Origin: Cellulosimicrobium cellulans
Lineage (GTDB): Bacteria; Actinomycetota; Actinomycetes; Actinomycetales; Cellulomonadaceae
Direction of reading: 5' to 3'
Length of the DNA: 64,000 nt
Assembly (NCBI RefSeq): GCF_016921195.1
Contig: NZ_JAFGYF010000001.1
Location: 682,001-746,000, forward strand
Shown here: one piece after another, positions 8,101 through 16,073 of the stretch
How the letters are laid out: every line of letters starts with the position of its first letter
How positions within the stretch are numbered: the first letter of the stretch is position 1
Notes under the pieces: generated by a model
What the model was told of the DNA's origin: nothing
What the model saw: the letters and a program-made list of their open reading frames with translations, nothing else
Databases searched by the model: none
Position numbers and translations under genes: made by a program

Positions 8101-9102
8101 GCCGAGGCGGCGGAGGACATCCCCGCGGAGCTCACCTTCGAGGCGCTTCCCCGCTTCGAGGAGCTGATGGCCGACCTGCCGACGCGCCGCTCGCTGCGCG
8201 AGAGCCAGGCACGCAAGCGCGGGCTCTTCGGCAGGCGCCCCCGGACGACCGCGACGCCGCAGGCACGCCCGGCCGGGCCGTCCCCGGAGGCACTGGCGTC
8301 ACGCCCCGTCGGAGCGCCTGCGGCGTCGGCGCCGGCAGCCCCGACGTCTGATCCTGCCCCCGCAGCCACCGCGGCCACGGCTCCTCCCGCTGCTCCTCCG
8401 GTCGCGGCACCGGCGGCCCCGTCGCAGGGGAACCAGATCCCCGTGCGGTCGTCGGCGTTCGCACCGCCGGCCGGGCAGCCTGCGGGCGGTGCGACCGCGG
8501 CGTCGTTCGCCCCGGAGCCGTTCGCCGCACCGGTGCAGGAGACACGCACGCTCGCCCCCGTGCAGGACGTGCCGTCCGCGGACGCCGGCCGTGCGGCGCC
8601 GGAGGCGTCCGTCACGGCCCCCGACCCCGCGCCGAGCCCGGCCGCGACGGGGTACGGCCCGCCGACACCGCTCGTCCGGAGGCAGGTGGGGGAGGCGATC
8701 GAACCGCTGGAGCCCGGGTACGTCGCCGACTCGGTCGAGGCGCGGTCGGACTGGATGGCGTCCGCGGTGCTGTACGAGGAGATGTCCACCCTGCTGCAGG
8801 GCAGCACCGACTTCCAGGAAGCGACCTTGGCGGACCCGAACGACGGCATCTACCAGCCCCTCAAGGTCGACGGTACGACGGCGTCGGGCCTCACGCGTCG
8901 CTCGCGCGGCGAGGATCGTGAGGGCTACGTCGACCGCTTCACGGCGCGCATCGATCGCGACCCGGAGCAGCTCCGGGCCCGGCTGTCGGCGTTCCAGTCG
9001 GCCACGGCACGGGGCCGTGTCGAGGGCCAGGACGAGACCAGTTCGATCTGGAGCCCCCAGGCCATGGATTATGTCCCTGATTCAGCGCCGCAGGCGCGGT
9101 GA
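5200..9102 (+). CDS. cvnA: Conservon sensor kinase CvnA (NIT-HAMP-HATPase, long Pro/Ala-rich tail)
   Basis: A 1300-residue membrane kinase-like protein, first gene of a conservon. ATG 5200 has GGAGG at 5186-5190. Membrane segments lie near residues 12-34 and 308-332 and flank an extracytoplasmic nitrate/nitrite-sensing (NIT)-type domain; HAMP follows at about 333-390. The phospho-acceptor-like box FRLDHLATRM has His451, and the ATPase domain has ELLENATMFS (Glu522-) and DHGLGM (Asp554-). From about residue 630 to the end the protein is low-complexity Pro/Ala/Glu with an exact internal repeat, roughly half its length. In Streptomyces, CvnA partners with CvnB-D as a membrane complex compared to eukaryotic GPCR systems. 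The signal sensed is unknown. Confidence 0.93.
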   Translation: MLRRLSVRGKILAALAVPVLVLFAAAAIISAQAIASARDASQTSALVAALKAQDTAGTEIAAERTYSFLDASGGIEDAEAQMMAQREKTDRALDARDRAYEKLDTSALDPRVRKAIADTISDRSDLQSIRQAIDRSSIGQLQRNSMYGTLIDAALDVPRVLADTTPDRDLAQYLDTYVLLDELLAQQSLEQPLAGAVLAAAQVGQESDTTSQQAAVLVTTGDTLAARTRTAVRQLPGDYVLATPGATYLQIRQNLIGSRPGATPASQAAQWTDLTQADRDQTTPVRDGIRDDAAEMASDLASAATTRAVITILATLAAVVASILVAGLIARAIVNPLRRLTDAAEDVRDQLPRLVEQVAVPGQGPGIDLTPITVESTDEVGQLATAFNDVNQTTIKVAREQAALRGSIAEMFVNVARRDQVLLNRQLAFLDDLERSEEDAGTLSNLFRLDHLATRMRRNAESLLVLAGIDSGRRVRQPMPASDVIRTASSEIELYDRVRLNLVVDPLMLGHNALNAAHLLAELLENATMFSEPHTPVEVTTGRDEHFVYVTVRDHGLGMTPDEIAEANRKVATHAASDVVGAQRLGLFVVGRLSDRLGAKVRFSAGGEDQGTEVVVSFPAALFVPDSNVPLPQPTDPLETSTQAAAQQLAGTGALPSQPAEIAAPPAPAVPTPAATASVPTVEPEAPVAVPVDLDALTDGTTQSGMPRRRSRTVDPAAAAPSASFASGPQTGAIVLPPLATPALPEQLPAADEAWSPPAEVADAGTALPSRSRPAAAPVEPVSAEIPVLDVSTRSALFSSFRPVGDRPATENPVELPAAPDVTATDIPLVSEAPSDAPVQQDVWTPQDAPIAPASDTWAPAQAWTPEPAADAWAPEQPAEQAWTPEPAADAWAPSSVADAPLDVTRVAPAVAAEPVDEATVARVPLVERAPAAAAPTAAPVQTPVPAPVPTVTDVEATVPVVSASDDAEAAEDIPAELTFEALPRFEELMADLPTRRSLRESQARKRGLFGRRPRTTATPQARPAGPSPEALASRPVGAPAASAPAAPTSDPAPAATAATAPPAAPPVAAPAAPSQGNQIPVRSSAFAPPAGQPAGGATAASFAPEPFAAPVQETRTLAPVQDVPSADAGRAAPEASVTAPDPAPSPAATGYGPPTPLVRRQVGEAIEPLEPGYVADSVEARSDWMASAVLYEEMSTLLQGSTDFQEATLADPNDGIYQPLKVDGTTASGLTRRSRGEDREGYVDRFTARIDRDPEQLRARLSAFQSATARGRVEGQDETSSIWSPQAMDYVPDSAPQAR
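7783..7881 (+). repeat. cvnA: Direct repeat inside the cvnA tail
   Basis: Two copies of an approximately 42-bp unit (7783-7824 and 7840-7881) differ at one base and encode AWTPEPAADAWAP twice, separated by a short EQPAEQ linker. The unit lies in the disordered C-terminal tail of the kinase. Confidence 0.85.
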
Positions 9103-9138
9103 CGACATGCCGTCTGCGGCAACTGACGAGGAGGAAGA

Positions 9139-9588
9139 GTGAACGCGCTCAGCACCGAGGCAACCAACTTCGGGTGGCTGCTCGACAACTTCGTGCGGAC
9201 GGTCCCGGGCAGCCGGCACACGCTCGTGGTGTCGGCGGACGGCCTGCTCATGGCGATGTCGGACCAGCTCGACCGCACGAGCGGTGACCAGCTCGCGGCG
9301 ATCGTGTCGGGCATGTCGAGCCTGACCCGTGGGGCGGCACGCCAGCTCAACGGGGGGAACGTCCGCCAGGCCATCATCGAGATGGACAACGGGTTCCTGT
9401 TCCTCATGAACGTCTCGAACGGGTCGGTCCTGGGCGTGGTGGCGGAGGCCAACTGCGACATCGGCCTCATCGGCTACGAGATGGCGCTCCTGGTCTCGCG
9501 CACCGAGGCGACCCTGACGCCGCAGCTCATCTCGGAGATGCGGGGTAGCCTTCCCGTCGACGGCGCGACGCGAGCCCCGGTGGGATGA
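9139..9588 (+). CDS. cvnB: Roadblock/LC7 domain protein CvnB
   Basis: A 149-residue single-domain protein starting at GTG 9139, with a strong GAGGAGGAAG ribosome site at 9129-9138. FGWLLDNFVRTVPGSRHTLVVSADGLLMAMSD near the N terminus is the typical opening of actinobacterial Roadblock/LC7 proteins, which act as non-catalytic regulators of the partner GTPase (as MglB does for MglA). It follows cvnA by 36 bp and precedes the DUF742 gene by 10 bp, the invariant conservon order. Confidence 0.95.
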   Translation: MNALSTEATNFGWLLDNFVRTVPGSRHTLVVSADGLLMAMSDQLDRTSGDQLAAIVSGMSSLTRGAARQLNGGNVRQAIIEMDNGFLFLMNVSNGSVLGVVAEANCDIGLIGYEMALLVSRTEATLTPQLISEMRGSLPVDGATRAPVG

Positions 9589-9598
9589 GGACTGATCG

Positions 9599-10009
9599 AT
9601 GACGAACGTACCTTTCGGCAGCATGGGAGCACACGACGGGTACGAGGCGGCGACGGTCCGCCCGTACGCGGTCACGGGTGGTCGTGTGCGCTCCGCCACG
9701 TCCGACCTCCCGCTCGAGGCGCTCGTCGAGGTCATGCCGGGCGCTGTGAACAGCTTCGGCCTCCCGCCCGAGAAGCGCTCGATCCTCCAGCACGCCGCGC
9801 ACACGTACGTCTCGATCGCCGAGCTCTCCGCGCTCCTGCGCCTCCCGCTCGGTGTGACGAAGGTGCTCGTCGCGGACCTGCAGGAGGACAACTACATCAC
9901 CGTCCACACGTCGACCCCGCTCAACGTCCACACGGGTCACGGCAGCAACCACTCGGGTCTGTCCCTGAGCGTCTTGGAGAGTGTTCTCAATGGCATTTCC
10001 ACCCTCTGA
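9599..10009 (+). CDS. cvnC: DUF742 protein CvnC
   Basis: A 136-residue protein with the DUF742 signature VRPYAVTGGRV near residue 20 and a winged-helix-like region (HTYVSIAELSALLRLPLGVTKVLVADL) in the middle. The C-terminal third is Ser/His-rich. Members of this family are the third component of conservons; a biochemical role is not firmly established. Its 3' end overlaps the start of cvnD by 20 nt, so the two are translationally coupled. Confidence 0.94.
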   Translation: MTNVPFGSMGAHDGYEAATVRPYAVTGGRVRSATSDLPLEALVEVMPGAVNSFGLPPEKRSILQHAAHTYVSIAELSALLRLPLGVTKVLVADLQEDNYITVHTSTPLNVHTGHGSNHSGLSLSVLESVLNGISTL

Positions 10010-11051
10010 CGGCTCGGGCAGCGCGCCGCAGGCCGGGCAGCCGTCCGGGGTGATCGGGGGTGCTCCCGGTGCCCCGACGACGGTGCGTCAGACGGCGTGG
10101 GCTCCCGTGAGCGCGCCGGCAGGGGTCCCGACCCAGGCGCCGACGGCACCGGCGGCAGCGCAGCAGGCGCCCACGCCTGCGGCTCCCACGCAGCAGCCCG
10201 CGCCCACGGCTTCGCCGCAGCAGCCCGCGCCCAGGGCTTCCGCGCAGCAGCCCGCACCCGCGACCACGCCGCAGCCCGCCCCCGTGCAGGCCGCGCCGGC
10301 GGCGGCCCCCGCACCGGCGCCGACCGCACCGGCGCCGACGGTGGCTCCGCCCGCGGCCGCGCCGACGGCCCCCGCTCCGGCTGCCCAGGGCACGAGCGCG
10401 CAGGCCGCGGCCCAGCCGCGCACCGCGCCGCAGCCGGTCGCGGCGCAGCCTGCGCCCCCGACGCAGCCCGCGGCTGCCCCGGCGGCGGCACGGACGGCAC
10501 CGACCGTCGTCAAGATCGTCGTCGCCGGAGGGTTCGCCGTCGGCAAGACGACGTTCATCGGCTCGATCTCCGACGTCGAGCCTCTGAACACCGAGGCTGC
10601 GATGACGGAGCACTCGGTGGGCGTCGACGACGCCGGCGGCGTGTCCGACCGCAAGACGACGACGACCGTCGCGATGGACTTCGGTCGCGTGTCGCTCCCG
10701 GGGAACCTGTGGCTGTACCTGTTCGGCACGCCGGGCCAGGACCGCTTCCTCTTCATGTGGGACGACCTGGTCCGCGGTGCGATCGGTGCCGTCGTGCTCG
10801 TGGACACCGACCGCCTCGAGCAGTGCTTCCCGGCGATCGACTACTTCGAGTCGCGCAACATCCCGTTCGTCGTCGGCGTGAACTGCTTCGACGGCGTGGC
10901 CAAGCACAAGCTCGAGGACGTGCGCGAGGCGCTGCAGATCCCGGCGCACGTGCCCATGCTCTACACGGACGCCCGCTCGCGCGCGGCGACCAAGCAGACG
11001 CTCATCGCGCTCGTCCAGCTCGCGATGCGTCAGCTCCGCGGCGCCGCCTGA
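9990..11051 (+). CDS. cvnD: Conservon small GTPase CvnD with long Pro/Ala-rich N terminus
   Basis: A 353-residue protein. ATG 9990 is preferred (TTGGAGAG at 9974-9981); an in-frame GTG at 9981 is possible. Residues 1-170 are almost only Pro, Ala, Gln and Thr, with repeated QQPAP motifs. The GTPase domain begins at about 173: P-loop GGFAVGKTT (180-188), FGTPGQDRF (switch II) and NCFD in place of the usual NKxD. Family members are usually near 190-200 residues, so the N-terminal extension is unusual and may tether the GTPase to the equally low-complexity CvnA tail; that is speculation. No cytochrome P450 gene (CvnE) follows. Confidence 0.93.
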   Translation: MAFPPSDGSGSAPQAGQPSGVIGGAPGAPTTVRQTAWAPVSAPAGVPTQAPTAPAAAQQAPTPAAPTQQPAPTASPQQPAPRASAQQPAPATTPQPAPVQAAPAAAPAPAPTAPAPTVAPPAAAPTAPAPAAQGTSAQAAAQPRTAPQPVAAQPAPPTQPAAAPAAARTAPTVVKIVVAGGFAVGKTTFIGSISDVEPLNTEAAMTEHSVGVDDAGGVSDRKTTTTVAMDFGRVSLPGNLWLYLFGTPGQDRFLFMWDDLVRGAIGAVVLVDTDRLEQCFPAIDYFESRNIPFVVGVNCFDGVAKHKLEDVREALQIPAHVPMLYTDARSRAATKQTLIALVQLAMRQLRGAA

Positions 11052-11078
11052 CGGCCCGTCGCCGCTCCGTACGACCGC

Positions 11079-11118
11079 ACGACGGCGGGTCGCCCTCGCG
11101 GGGGCGGCCCGCCGTCGT
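11079..11118 (+). terminator. Conservon terminator hairpin
   Basis: Arms 11079-11094 and 11103-11118 pair over 16 bp (one G-U) around an 8-nt loop, 28 nt after the cvnD stop. No U-tract, as is common in actinobacteria. Confidence 0.8.
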
Positions 11119-11138
11119 CGCGCGGGGCCGGGGCGTGC

Positions 11139-11144
11139 CACAAT
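11139..11144 (+). promoter_or_regulatory. Possible -10 element for tRNA-Ser(UGA)
   Basis: CACAAT lies 9 nt before the mature tRNA 5' end. A convincing -35 element is not visible. Confidence 0.35.
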
Positions 11145-11153
11145 GGCTCGCCG

Positions 11154-11238
11154 GGAGGGCTGACAGAGCGGCCTAATGTGACGGTCTTGAAAACCGTTGT
11201 GCGGCAACGCACCGGGGGTTCGAATCCCTCGCCCTCCG
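11154..11238 (+). tRNA. tRNA-Ser (anticodon UGA)
   Basis: An 85-nt class II tRNA. The acceptor stem GGAGGGC (11154-11160) pairs with GCCCTCC (11231-11237), followed by discriminator G. The anticodon loop CTTGAAA carries TGA. A long variable arm and a TTCGAAT T-loop are present. The 3' CCA is not encoded. Confidence 0.97.
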
Positions 11239-11246
11239 CGCGACCC

Positions 11247-11280
11247 GGGCCGGGTCGGGGCGCACGCTCCGACCCGGCCC
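11247..11280 (+). terminator. Hairpin after tRNA-Ser(UGA)
   Basis: Perfect 12-bp stem (11247-11258 with 11269-11280) around a 10-nt loop, starting 8 nt after the tRNA. The following 200 bp up to the next start codon contain a possible -10 (TACTAT, 11323-11328) but nothing else recognisable. Confidence 0.7.
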
Positions 11281-11478
11281 GTCGTGTCCCCCGCCCACCC
11301 TCGCGCGGCGCGCACGGCTTCGTACTATCGTCGGGATCGGGCGTCCGCTGTGCCTGTGGGCGGCCCACGAGGCCGGTTCGGGCGCCGCGCGCGACGCGAC
11401 GGCTCGGGCAGGCCGGATGCCGCGCGACGACGCGCGTCCGAGCAGCGTGTGACATGCAGCCTCCGGGGGGAGCGGCAC

Positions 11479-14400
11479 ATGACGAGCACGATCGTGGTGG
11501 CGCACGGGCGCCGTCGTCCTCCGACACGTGCGGACGGGTGGAGGCTGCTCGCGGGACTCGTCGCGACCGTGCTGCTCGGTGTCGTGCTGGTGCCCGTCGC
11601 TCCGTCGCCCACGGCGAGCGCCGCCACGCTCGAGCCGTCGGGCCTGCAGACCGGGATGGAGATCGACGGCACGTCGGGCTCCGGGAATCCGCCCGAGACG
11701 TTCAACTGGGGCGACTTCATCACGGACGTCCAGCCGGACGGCGATTTCACGTTCACCCCCACCGGCCCCTACACGACGGAGCAGGGCTTCGCCTCGTCGG
11801 GGATCGTCCAGGCCAGCTTCGCCTGGGACAACGGGAGCCTCGCGCAGTCCTGCAACGCCAACCCCGACCAGACGGGCGCGCCGCCCAGCCAGAGCCCGAG
11901 CACCAACCCGTGGCGGCCCGGCCCGACCAACCCGAACGCGAAGGGCGACCTGTGCTCGAGCGCGTACGGGCTGGAGTTCGTCGTCGACGGCGACGGTGAA
12001 CGGCACGCGATCCTCTATGGCTACTGGACCCGGTACGTGGGCGCGGGCGAGGTCAGCGTCTTCCAGCATCTCGTGGGTCCCGGACCGGGGCGCTGCGACG
12101 ACGTGCTGCTCGAGTTCGACTACGCGTCGTCGGGGACGACGGCTGCCGTCCACCGCTGGACGCCGACCGCGGGCGACGGCTGCGCCAACCCCCTCGGACC
12201 GGGGACCTGGACCCCGGACCCCGGCTCGGTGGACTTCGCGTGGGCGGTCGGCGTGCGCTCGGAGGGGCCGCCGCTGACCAACCAGCCGCAGCAGACGTTC
12301 GGTGAGTTCGCGATCGACCTCAACACGGCCGGCGTCCTCGAGCCCTCCGAGTGCGCGACCTACGAGATCGCGGAGATGCTGACCCGGACGGGGAACTCGC
12401 CGAACGCGAACATCCAGGACTTCGCCGACCACGCGCCGGACCGGATGCGCATCGCCAACTGCGGCTCGCTGACGGTGACCAAGGCGACCGTCCCGCAGAG
12501 CGCGGACACCGGAACCCGGTTCGGGTTCACGGTCGCGAGCGACACGGGCCCGGTGCAGCCGGGGCCGCCGCCCGTGCCGACCGTCTCAGGCACGCTCGCG
12601 AGCGGCGAGACGGTGAGGTACGACGACGTCCTCTTCGGCTCCGGCTTCTCGCTCACGGAGACCGACGTCCCGCTCCCGTGGGACCAGCAGTCCGTCGTGT
12701 GCTCCGCGGTCCCGGCGGAGGGCGGTCCGCCCGAGCAGTTCGTGCTCGACGACCCGGCGGACCGGTTCCCGGTGCGACCGCTGAGCACGACCGACTGCGT
12801 GATCACCAACGCAGCCGCCGTCGTCACGGTGACCAAGCAGACCGTCCCGGACGGGTCCCCGCAGCCGTTCACCTTCGAGGCGACGGGGCAGCCGCCCTTC
12901 TCGCTCGCGGACGGCGAGAGCGCGTCCTTCCCCGTGCAGGCCGGCGTGCCGTTCAGCGTCACCGAGGCCCCGGCCGCCGGTTGGCTCCCACCCGAGATCG
13001 AGTGCACCGCGGCCGGTGCGGAGACCGAGCGGTCCGTGACCGTCACCCCGGTGGCCGGTCAGAACATCGAGTGCACGTTCACCAACACCCAGCTCGGCAC
13101 GGTGGTCGTCTCCAAGGAGGCGCACGGCGTCGACGGGCGGACGTTCGACTTCGCGAGCGACCTCCCGGGCAACGACGAGTTCTCGATCACGGTCGAGCAG
13201 GGCGACGGGACGCTCTACGAGCACACGATCGAGGACGTCCCCGCGGGGACCTACACGATCGAGGAGCTGACGGACACGCAGGATCCCGCGACCCGGCTGG
13301 CCGACCTCGCGTGCACCTACGGCGGCGAGGACCACTCCGCCGACCCGGCGGGGCGCACGATCGACCTGACCGTCCTCCCGGGTGAGACCGTGCGCTGCTT
13401 CTTCACGAACGTCACGCCCGGCTCGATCGCGGTCGTGAAGCGAACCGTCCCGGTCGAGTACGAGCAGGAGTTCGACTTCCTCTTCACCCCTCCGACCGGC
13501 GACCCGACGCCGTTCAGCCTGAGCGGCAGCTCCACCCCGCCGAACGTCGCCCTGCGCACGTTCGACGGTCTCGCGGCGGGGACCTACACGATCACCGAGC
13601 CGGTGGACGCGATCGGGTGGTCGATCGCGCCCGACCCGCCCACGTGCAACGCGGACTTCTGGACCCCGACCCCGGACGGGCGCGGCGTGACGATCGATCT
13701 GCCCGACGGCGGCGTCATCGTCTGCTTCTTCACGAACGTGGCCGCGCCGGCGTCGCTGTCCCTGACCAAGACGGTCGACGGGGCCGACCCCGCGTTCGAC
13801 TGGTCCGTCGACGTCGAGCTGGTCGCCTCGGACGGCACGGTCGAGGGCCGCACCGCGACGACCACCGCGCCGACGGTCGCCTGGGACGAGCTCGTCCCCG
13901 GCGCGACGTACACGGTGCGCGAAGCGGGGGAGGCGCCGCCGGGGTGGACCCGCGGTGAGATCACGTGCGAGGGCCTCACCGACGCCGACCCGGCCGCTCC
14001 CGGCCTCCAGGTCGAGGCAACTCCCGGGCAGGAGGTGTCCTGCGCCGTGGTGAACACCGTCGCCACGTCGAGCATCAGCGTGGCCAAGGTCGCGACGGGG
14101 ATCGGCGGCGACCTGCCGTGGGCGTTCGACGTCGCGATCGACCCGGTGCCCGCGGGGGCGACCTCGCCGCAGACCGTCTCGGGCGAGGGGCAGGCAGCCG
14201 ACGTCGTCACGTGGTCCGGGCTGGTCCCCGGGACCGCGTACTCGATCACCGAGCCGCCCGTCCCGGGTTGGGACACCGTCGAGGTCGTCTGCACGGGCAT
14301 CTCGGACACCGACCCGCAGGCGCCGGGGGTCCAGTTCGTCGCGCCGGTCGGTGCGGACGTGTCGTGCACGCTGACCAACACGGCGGTGGAGGGCAGCGGC

Positions 14401-15966
14401 GTGCTGACGAAGACGTCCTTGGGCGGGGACGGCACGTTCGAGTTCGTGCTCACCGACCTCGACGGCGCCGTCGACCCGATCGTGGTGCCCGTGACGACGG
14501 AGGAAGGCACCGCGACGCTCGACCTCCCGCAGATCGTGCCGGGCGTGCGCTACTCCTTCGTGGAGTCGGACCTGCCGGGCTGGTCCGAGGGTGCCCTGTC
14601 GTGCCTCGTCACCCCGGCGGACGGTGGCGGGCCGTTCCCGATCCAGGACCTCTCCGAGTTCTCGGTCGGCCCGGGCGACGCCGCCGAGTGCTCGGTCGAG
14701 AACGCGAGGCACGCCACGATCGTCGTGGCGAAGGCCGTCGACGGCGCCGACGGCACGTTCGGCTTCACGGGCAACTGGCAGGACGCCGAGAACTTCTCGA
14801 TCACCACCGAGGGCGGGCTGGGCGTCGCGACGTTCGACGACGTGGCTCCGGGGTCGTACACGGTCGAGGAGATCGCGCAGGACGGGTTCGAGAACACCGA
14901 TCTGGCCTGCGTCGACGGCGACCCGGGCGGGGAGGCTTCTGGGGTGTCCGGCGGCGTCGGGACGATCGCCCTCGACCCGGGCGAGACGGTCGTGTGCACC
15001 TTCACGAACGCCCCCTGGGGGACGCTCGTGGTCGACAAGGTCACGGTGCCGGCCGGGTCGTCGCAGGAGTTCGAGCTCGCGTGGGCGCCGGCGGGTGGCG
15101 AGCCCACCCCCTTCACCCTCACCGACGCCGCCGAGCCGTTCACTCCCGGTCCCCTGGCGCCCGGGAGCTACACGGTGACCGAGACGCCGACGCCGGGCTG
15201 GACCCTCGCGGACCTGGAGTGCGTCGGCTCCAGCGGGTCGACGACGGTCGACGGCGCCACCGCGACCGTGGACGTCCTGTCCGGCGAGACGGTGCTGTGC
15301 ACGTTCACCAACGAGCGGCCGGCGGCGCTCGACGTCACCAAGAGCGTGGTCGAGGGGCCCGACGAGGTCGAGCCCGGCGTGCTCCGCATCGCCTACGAGG
15401 TCGTCGTGAGCAGCACCGCGACCGTGGCGCGGACCTACGACCTCGTCGACCGGCTCGCGTTCGGCGGCGGCATCGTGGTCCGGGACGCGTCGGTGGAGTC
15501 GCTCGACGGGCTCCCGGTCGCGGACGACTGGGACGGCGTCGACCGGACGACGGTGACGTCGGGCGCGACGCTCGCGGCGGGCGCCGCGCACCGCTACCGG
15601 GTGACGGTCGTCGCGCAGGTGCCGGCCGACGTCGTCCCGGACGCGCTGCTGTGCGACCCCGCCGGGACGGAGCCGGGCGGCTTCCTCAACACGGTGGGGG
15701 TGGTCGGCGAGGACGGGGCGACCGAGTCCGAGGCGGCCGCGTGCGCGCCCGCACCGGAGCCGCCGGGACCACCGCAGCCCCCGGTGCCGCCGGACGACGG
15801 CGGGGGCGGCGCAGCGCCTCCGGCCGCCGGCCCGACCGCTCCGGCCGTGTCGGACCGCCCGCTCCCGGCGACCGGGGCGGACACCGGCTGGCTGCTCACG
15901 GCGGCGGCGCTGCTGCTGCTCGGGGGAGGGGGGCTCCTGGTCGTCCGCCGGGTGCGGCGCTCCTGA
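11479..15966 (+). CDS. LPXTG-anchored surface protein with ten prealbumin-like (DUF5979/SpaA-type) repeats
   Basis: A 1495-residue secreted protein. ATG 11479 follows a GGGGGGAGCGG site and gives a signal peptide (hydrophobic stretch about residues 23-47, cleavage near TASAA). Residues 50-325 form an N-terminal domain that I do not recognise. From about residue 330 there are ten modules of 90-110 residues, each opening with a beta strand of the type SLTVTK or TIVVAK and most closing with FTN or TN. The C terminus has a Pro-rich spacer, LPATG (about residues 1462-1466), a membrane segment and RRVRRS, the sortase sorting signal. No sortase or second pilin gene is adjacent. It is probably a stalk-like cell-wall protein; any adhesin role is inferred. 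Confidence 0.88.
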   Translation: MTSTIVVAHGRRRPPTRADGWRLLAGLVATVLLGVVLVPVAPSPTASAATLEPSGLQTGMEIDGTSGSGNPPETFNWGDFITDVQPDGDFTFTPTGPYTTEQGFASSGIVQASFAWDNGSLAQSCNANPDQTGAPPSQSPSTNPWRPGPTNPNAKGDLCSSAYGLEFVVDGDGERHAILYGYWTRYVGAGEVSVFQHLVGPGPGRCDDVLLEFDYASSGTTAAVHRWTPTAGDGCANPLGPGTWTPDPGSVDFAWAVGVRSEGPPLTNQPQQTFGEFAIDLNTAGVLEPSECATYEIAEMLTRTGNSPNANIQDFADHAPDRMRIANCGSLTVTKATVPQSADTGTRFGFTVASDTGPVQPGPPPVPTVSGTLASGETVRYDDVLFGSGFSLTETDVPLPWDQQSVVCSAVPAEGGPPEQFVLDDPADRFPVRPLSTTDCVITNAAAVVTVTKQTVPDGSPQPFTFEATGQPPFSLADGESASFPVQAGVPFSVTEAPAAGWLPPEIECTAAGAETERSVTVTPVAGQNIECTFTNTQLGTVVVSKEAHGVDGRTFDFASDLPGNDEFSITVEQGDGTLYEHTIEDVPAGTYTIEELTDTQDPATRLADLACTYGGEDHSADPAGRTIDLTVLPGETVRCFFTNVTPGSIAVVKRTVPVEYEQEFDFLFTPPTGDPTPFSLSGSSTPPNVALRTFDGLAAGTYTITEPVDAIGWSIAPDPPTCNADFWTPTPDGRGVTIDLPDGGVIVCFFTNVAAPASLSLTKTVDGADPAFDWSVDVELVASDGTVEGRTATTTAPTVAWDELVPGATYTVREAGEAPPGWTRGEITCEGLTDADPAAPGLQVEATPGQEVSCAVVNTVATSSISVAKVATGIGGDLPWAFDVAIDPVPAGATSPQTVSGEGQAADVVTWSGLVPGTAYSITEPPVPGWDTVEVVCTGISDTDPQAPGVQFVAPVGADVSCTLTNTAVEGSGVLTKTSLGGDGTFEFVLTDLDGAVDPIVVPVTTEEGTATLDLPQIVPGVRYSFVESDLPGWSEGALSCLVTPADGGGPFPIQDLSEFSVGPGDAAECSVENARHATIVVAKAVDGADGTFGFTGNWQDAENFSITTEGGLGVATFDDVAPGSYTVEEIAQDGFENTDLACVDGDPGGEASGVSGGVGTIALDPGETVVCTFTNAPWGTLVVDKVTVPAGSSQEFELAWAPAGGEPTPFTLTDAAEPFTPGPLAPGSYTVTETPTPGWTLADLECVGSSGSTTVDGATATVDVLSGETVLCTFTNERPAALDVTKSVVEGPDEVEPGVLRIAYEVVVSSTATVARTYDLVDRLAFGGGIVVRDASVESLDGLPVADDWDGVDRTTVTSGATLAAGAAHRYRVTVVAQVPADVVPDALLCDPAGTEPGGFLNTVGVVGEDGATESEAAACAPAPEPPGPPQPPVPPDDGGGGAAPPAAGPTAPAVSDRPLPATGADTGWLLTAAALLLLGGGGLLVVRRVRRS
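12466..15705 (+). repeat. Region encoding ten related beta-sandwich modules
   Basis: Modules begin near 12466, 12826, 13099, 13423, 13755, 14071, 14398, 14718, 15022 and 15328. They share the opening (S/T)-hydrophobic-xx-K pattern and, in most, a conserved Cys just before the closing TN motif, but are divergent at the DNA level. Confidence 0.75.
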
Positions 15967-15979
15967 CGGGCGCCGCCCG

Positions 15980-16003
15980 GGACGGCCGGTGCCCCGGCCG
16001 TCC
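15980..16003 (+). terminator. Hairpin after the LPXTG protein gene
   Basis: Perfect 10-bp GC stem (15980-15989 with 15994-16003) with a 4-nt loop, 14 nt after the stop; no U-tract. Confidence 0.6.
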
Positions 16004-16073
16004 GGCCGCTGGGCACGGTGGACAGGGACCTTCGGCGAGTGCCGCGCGCGCAGACCTACGCGATCATGGCGTC

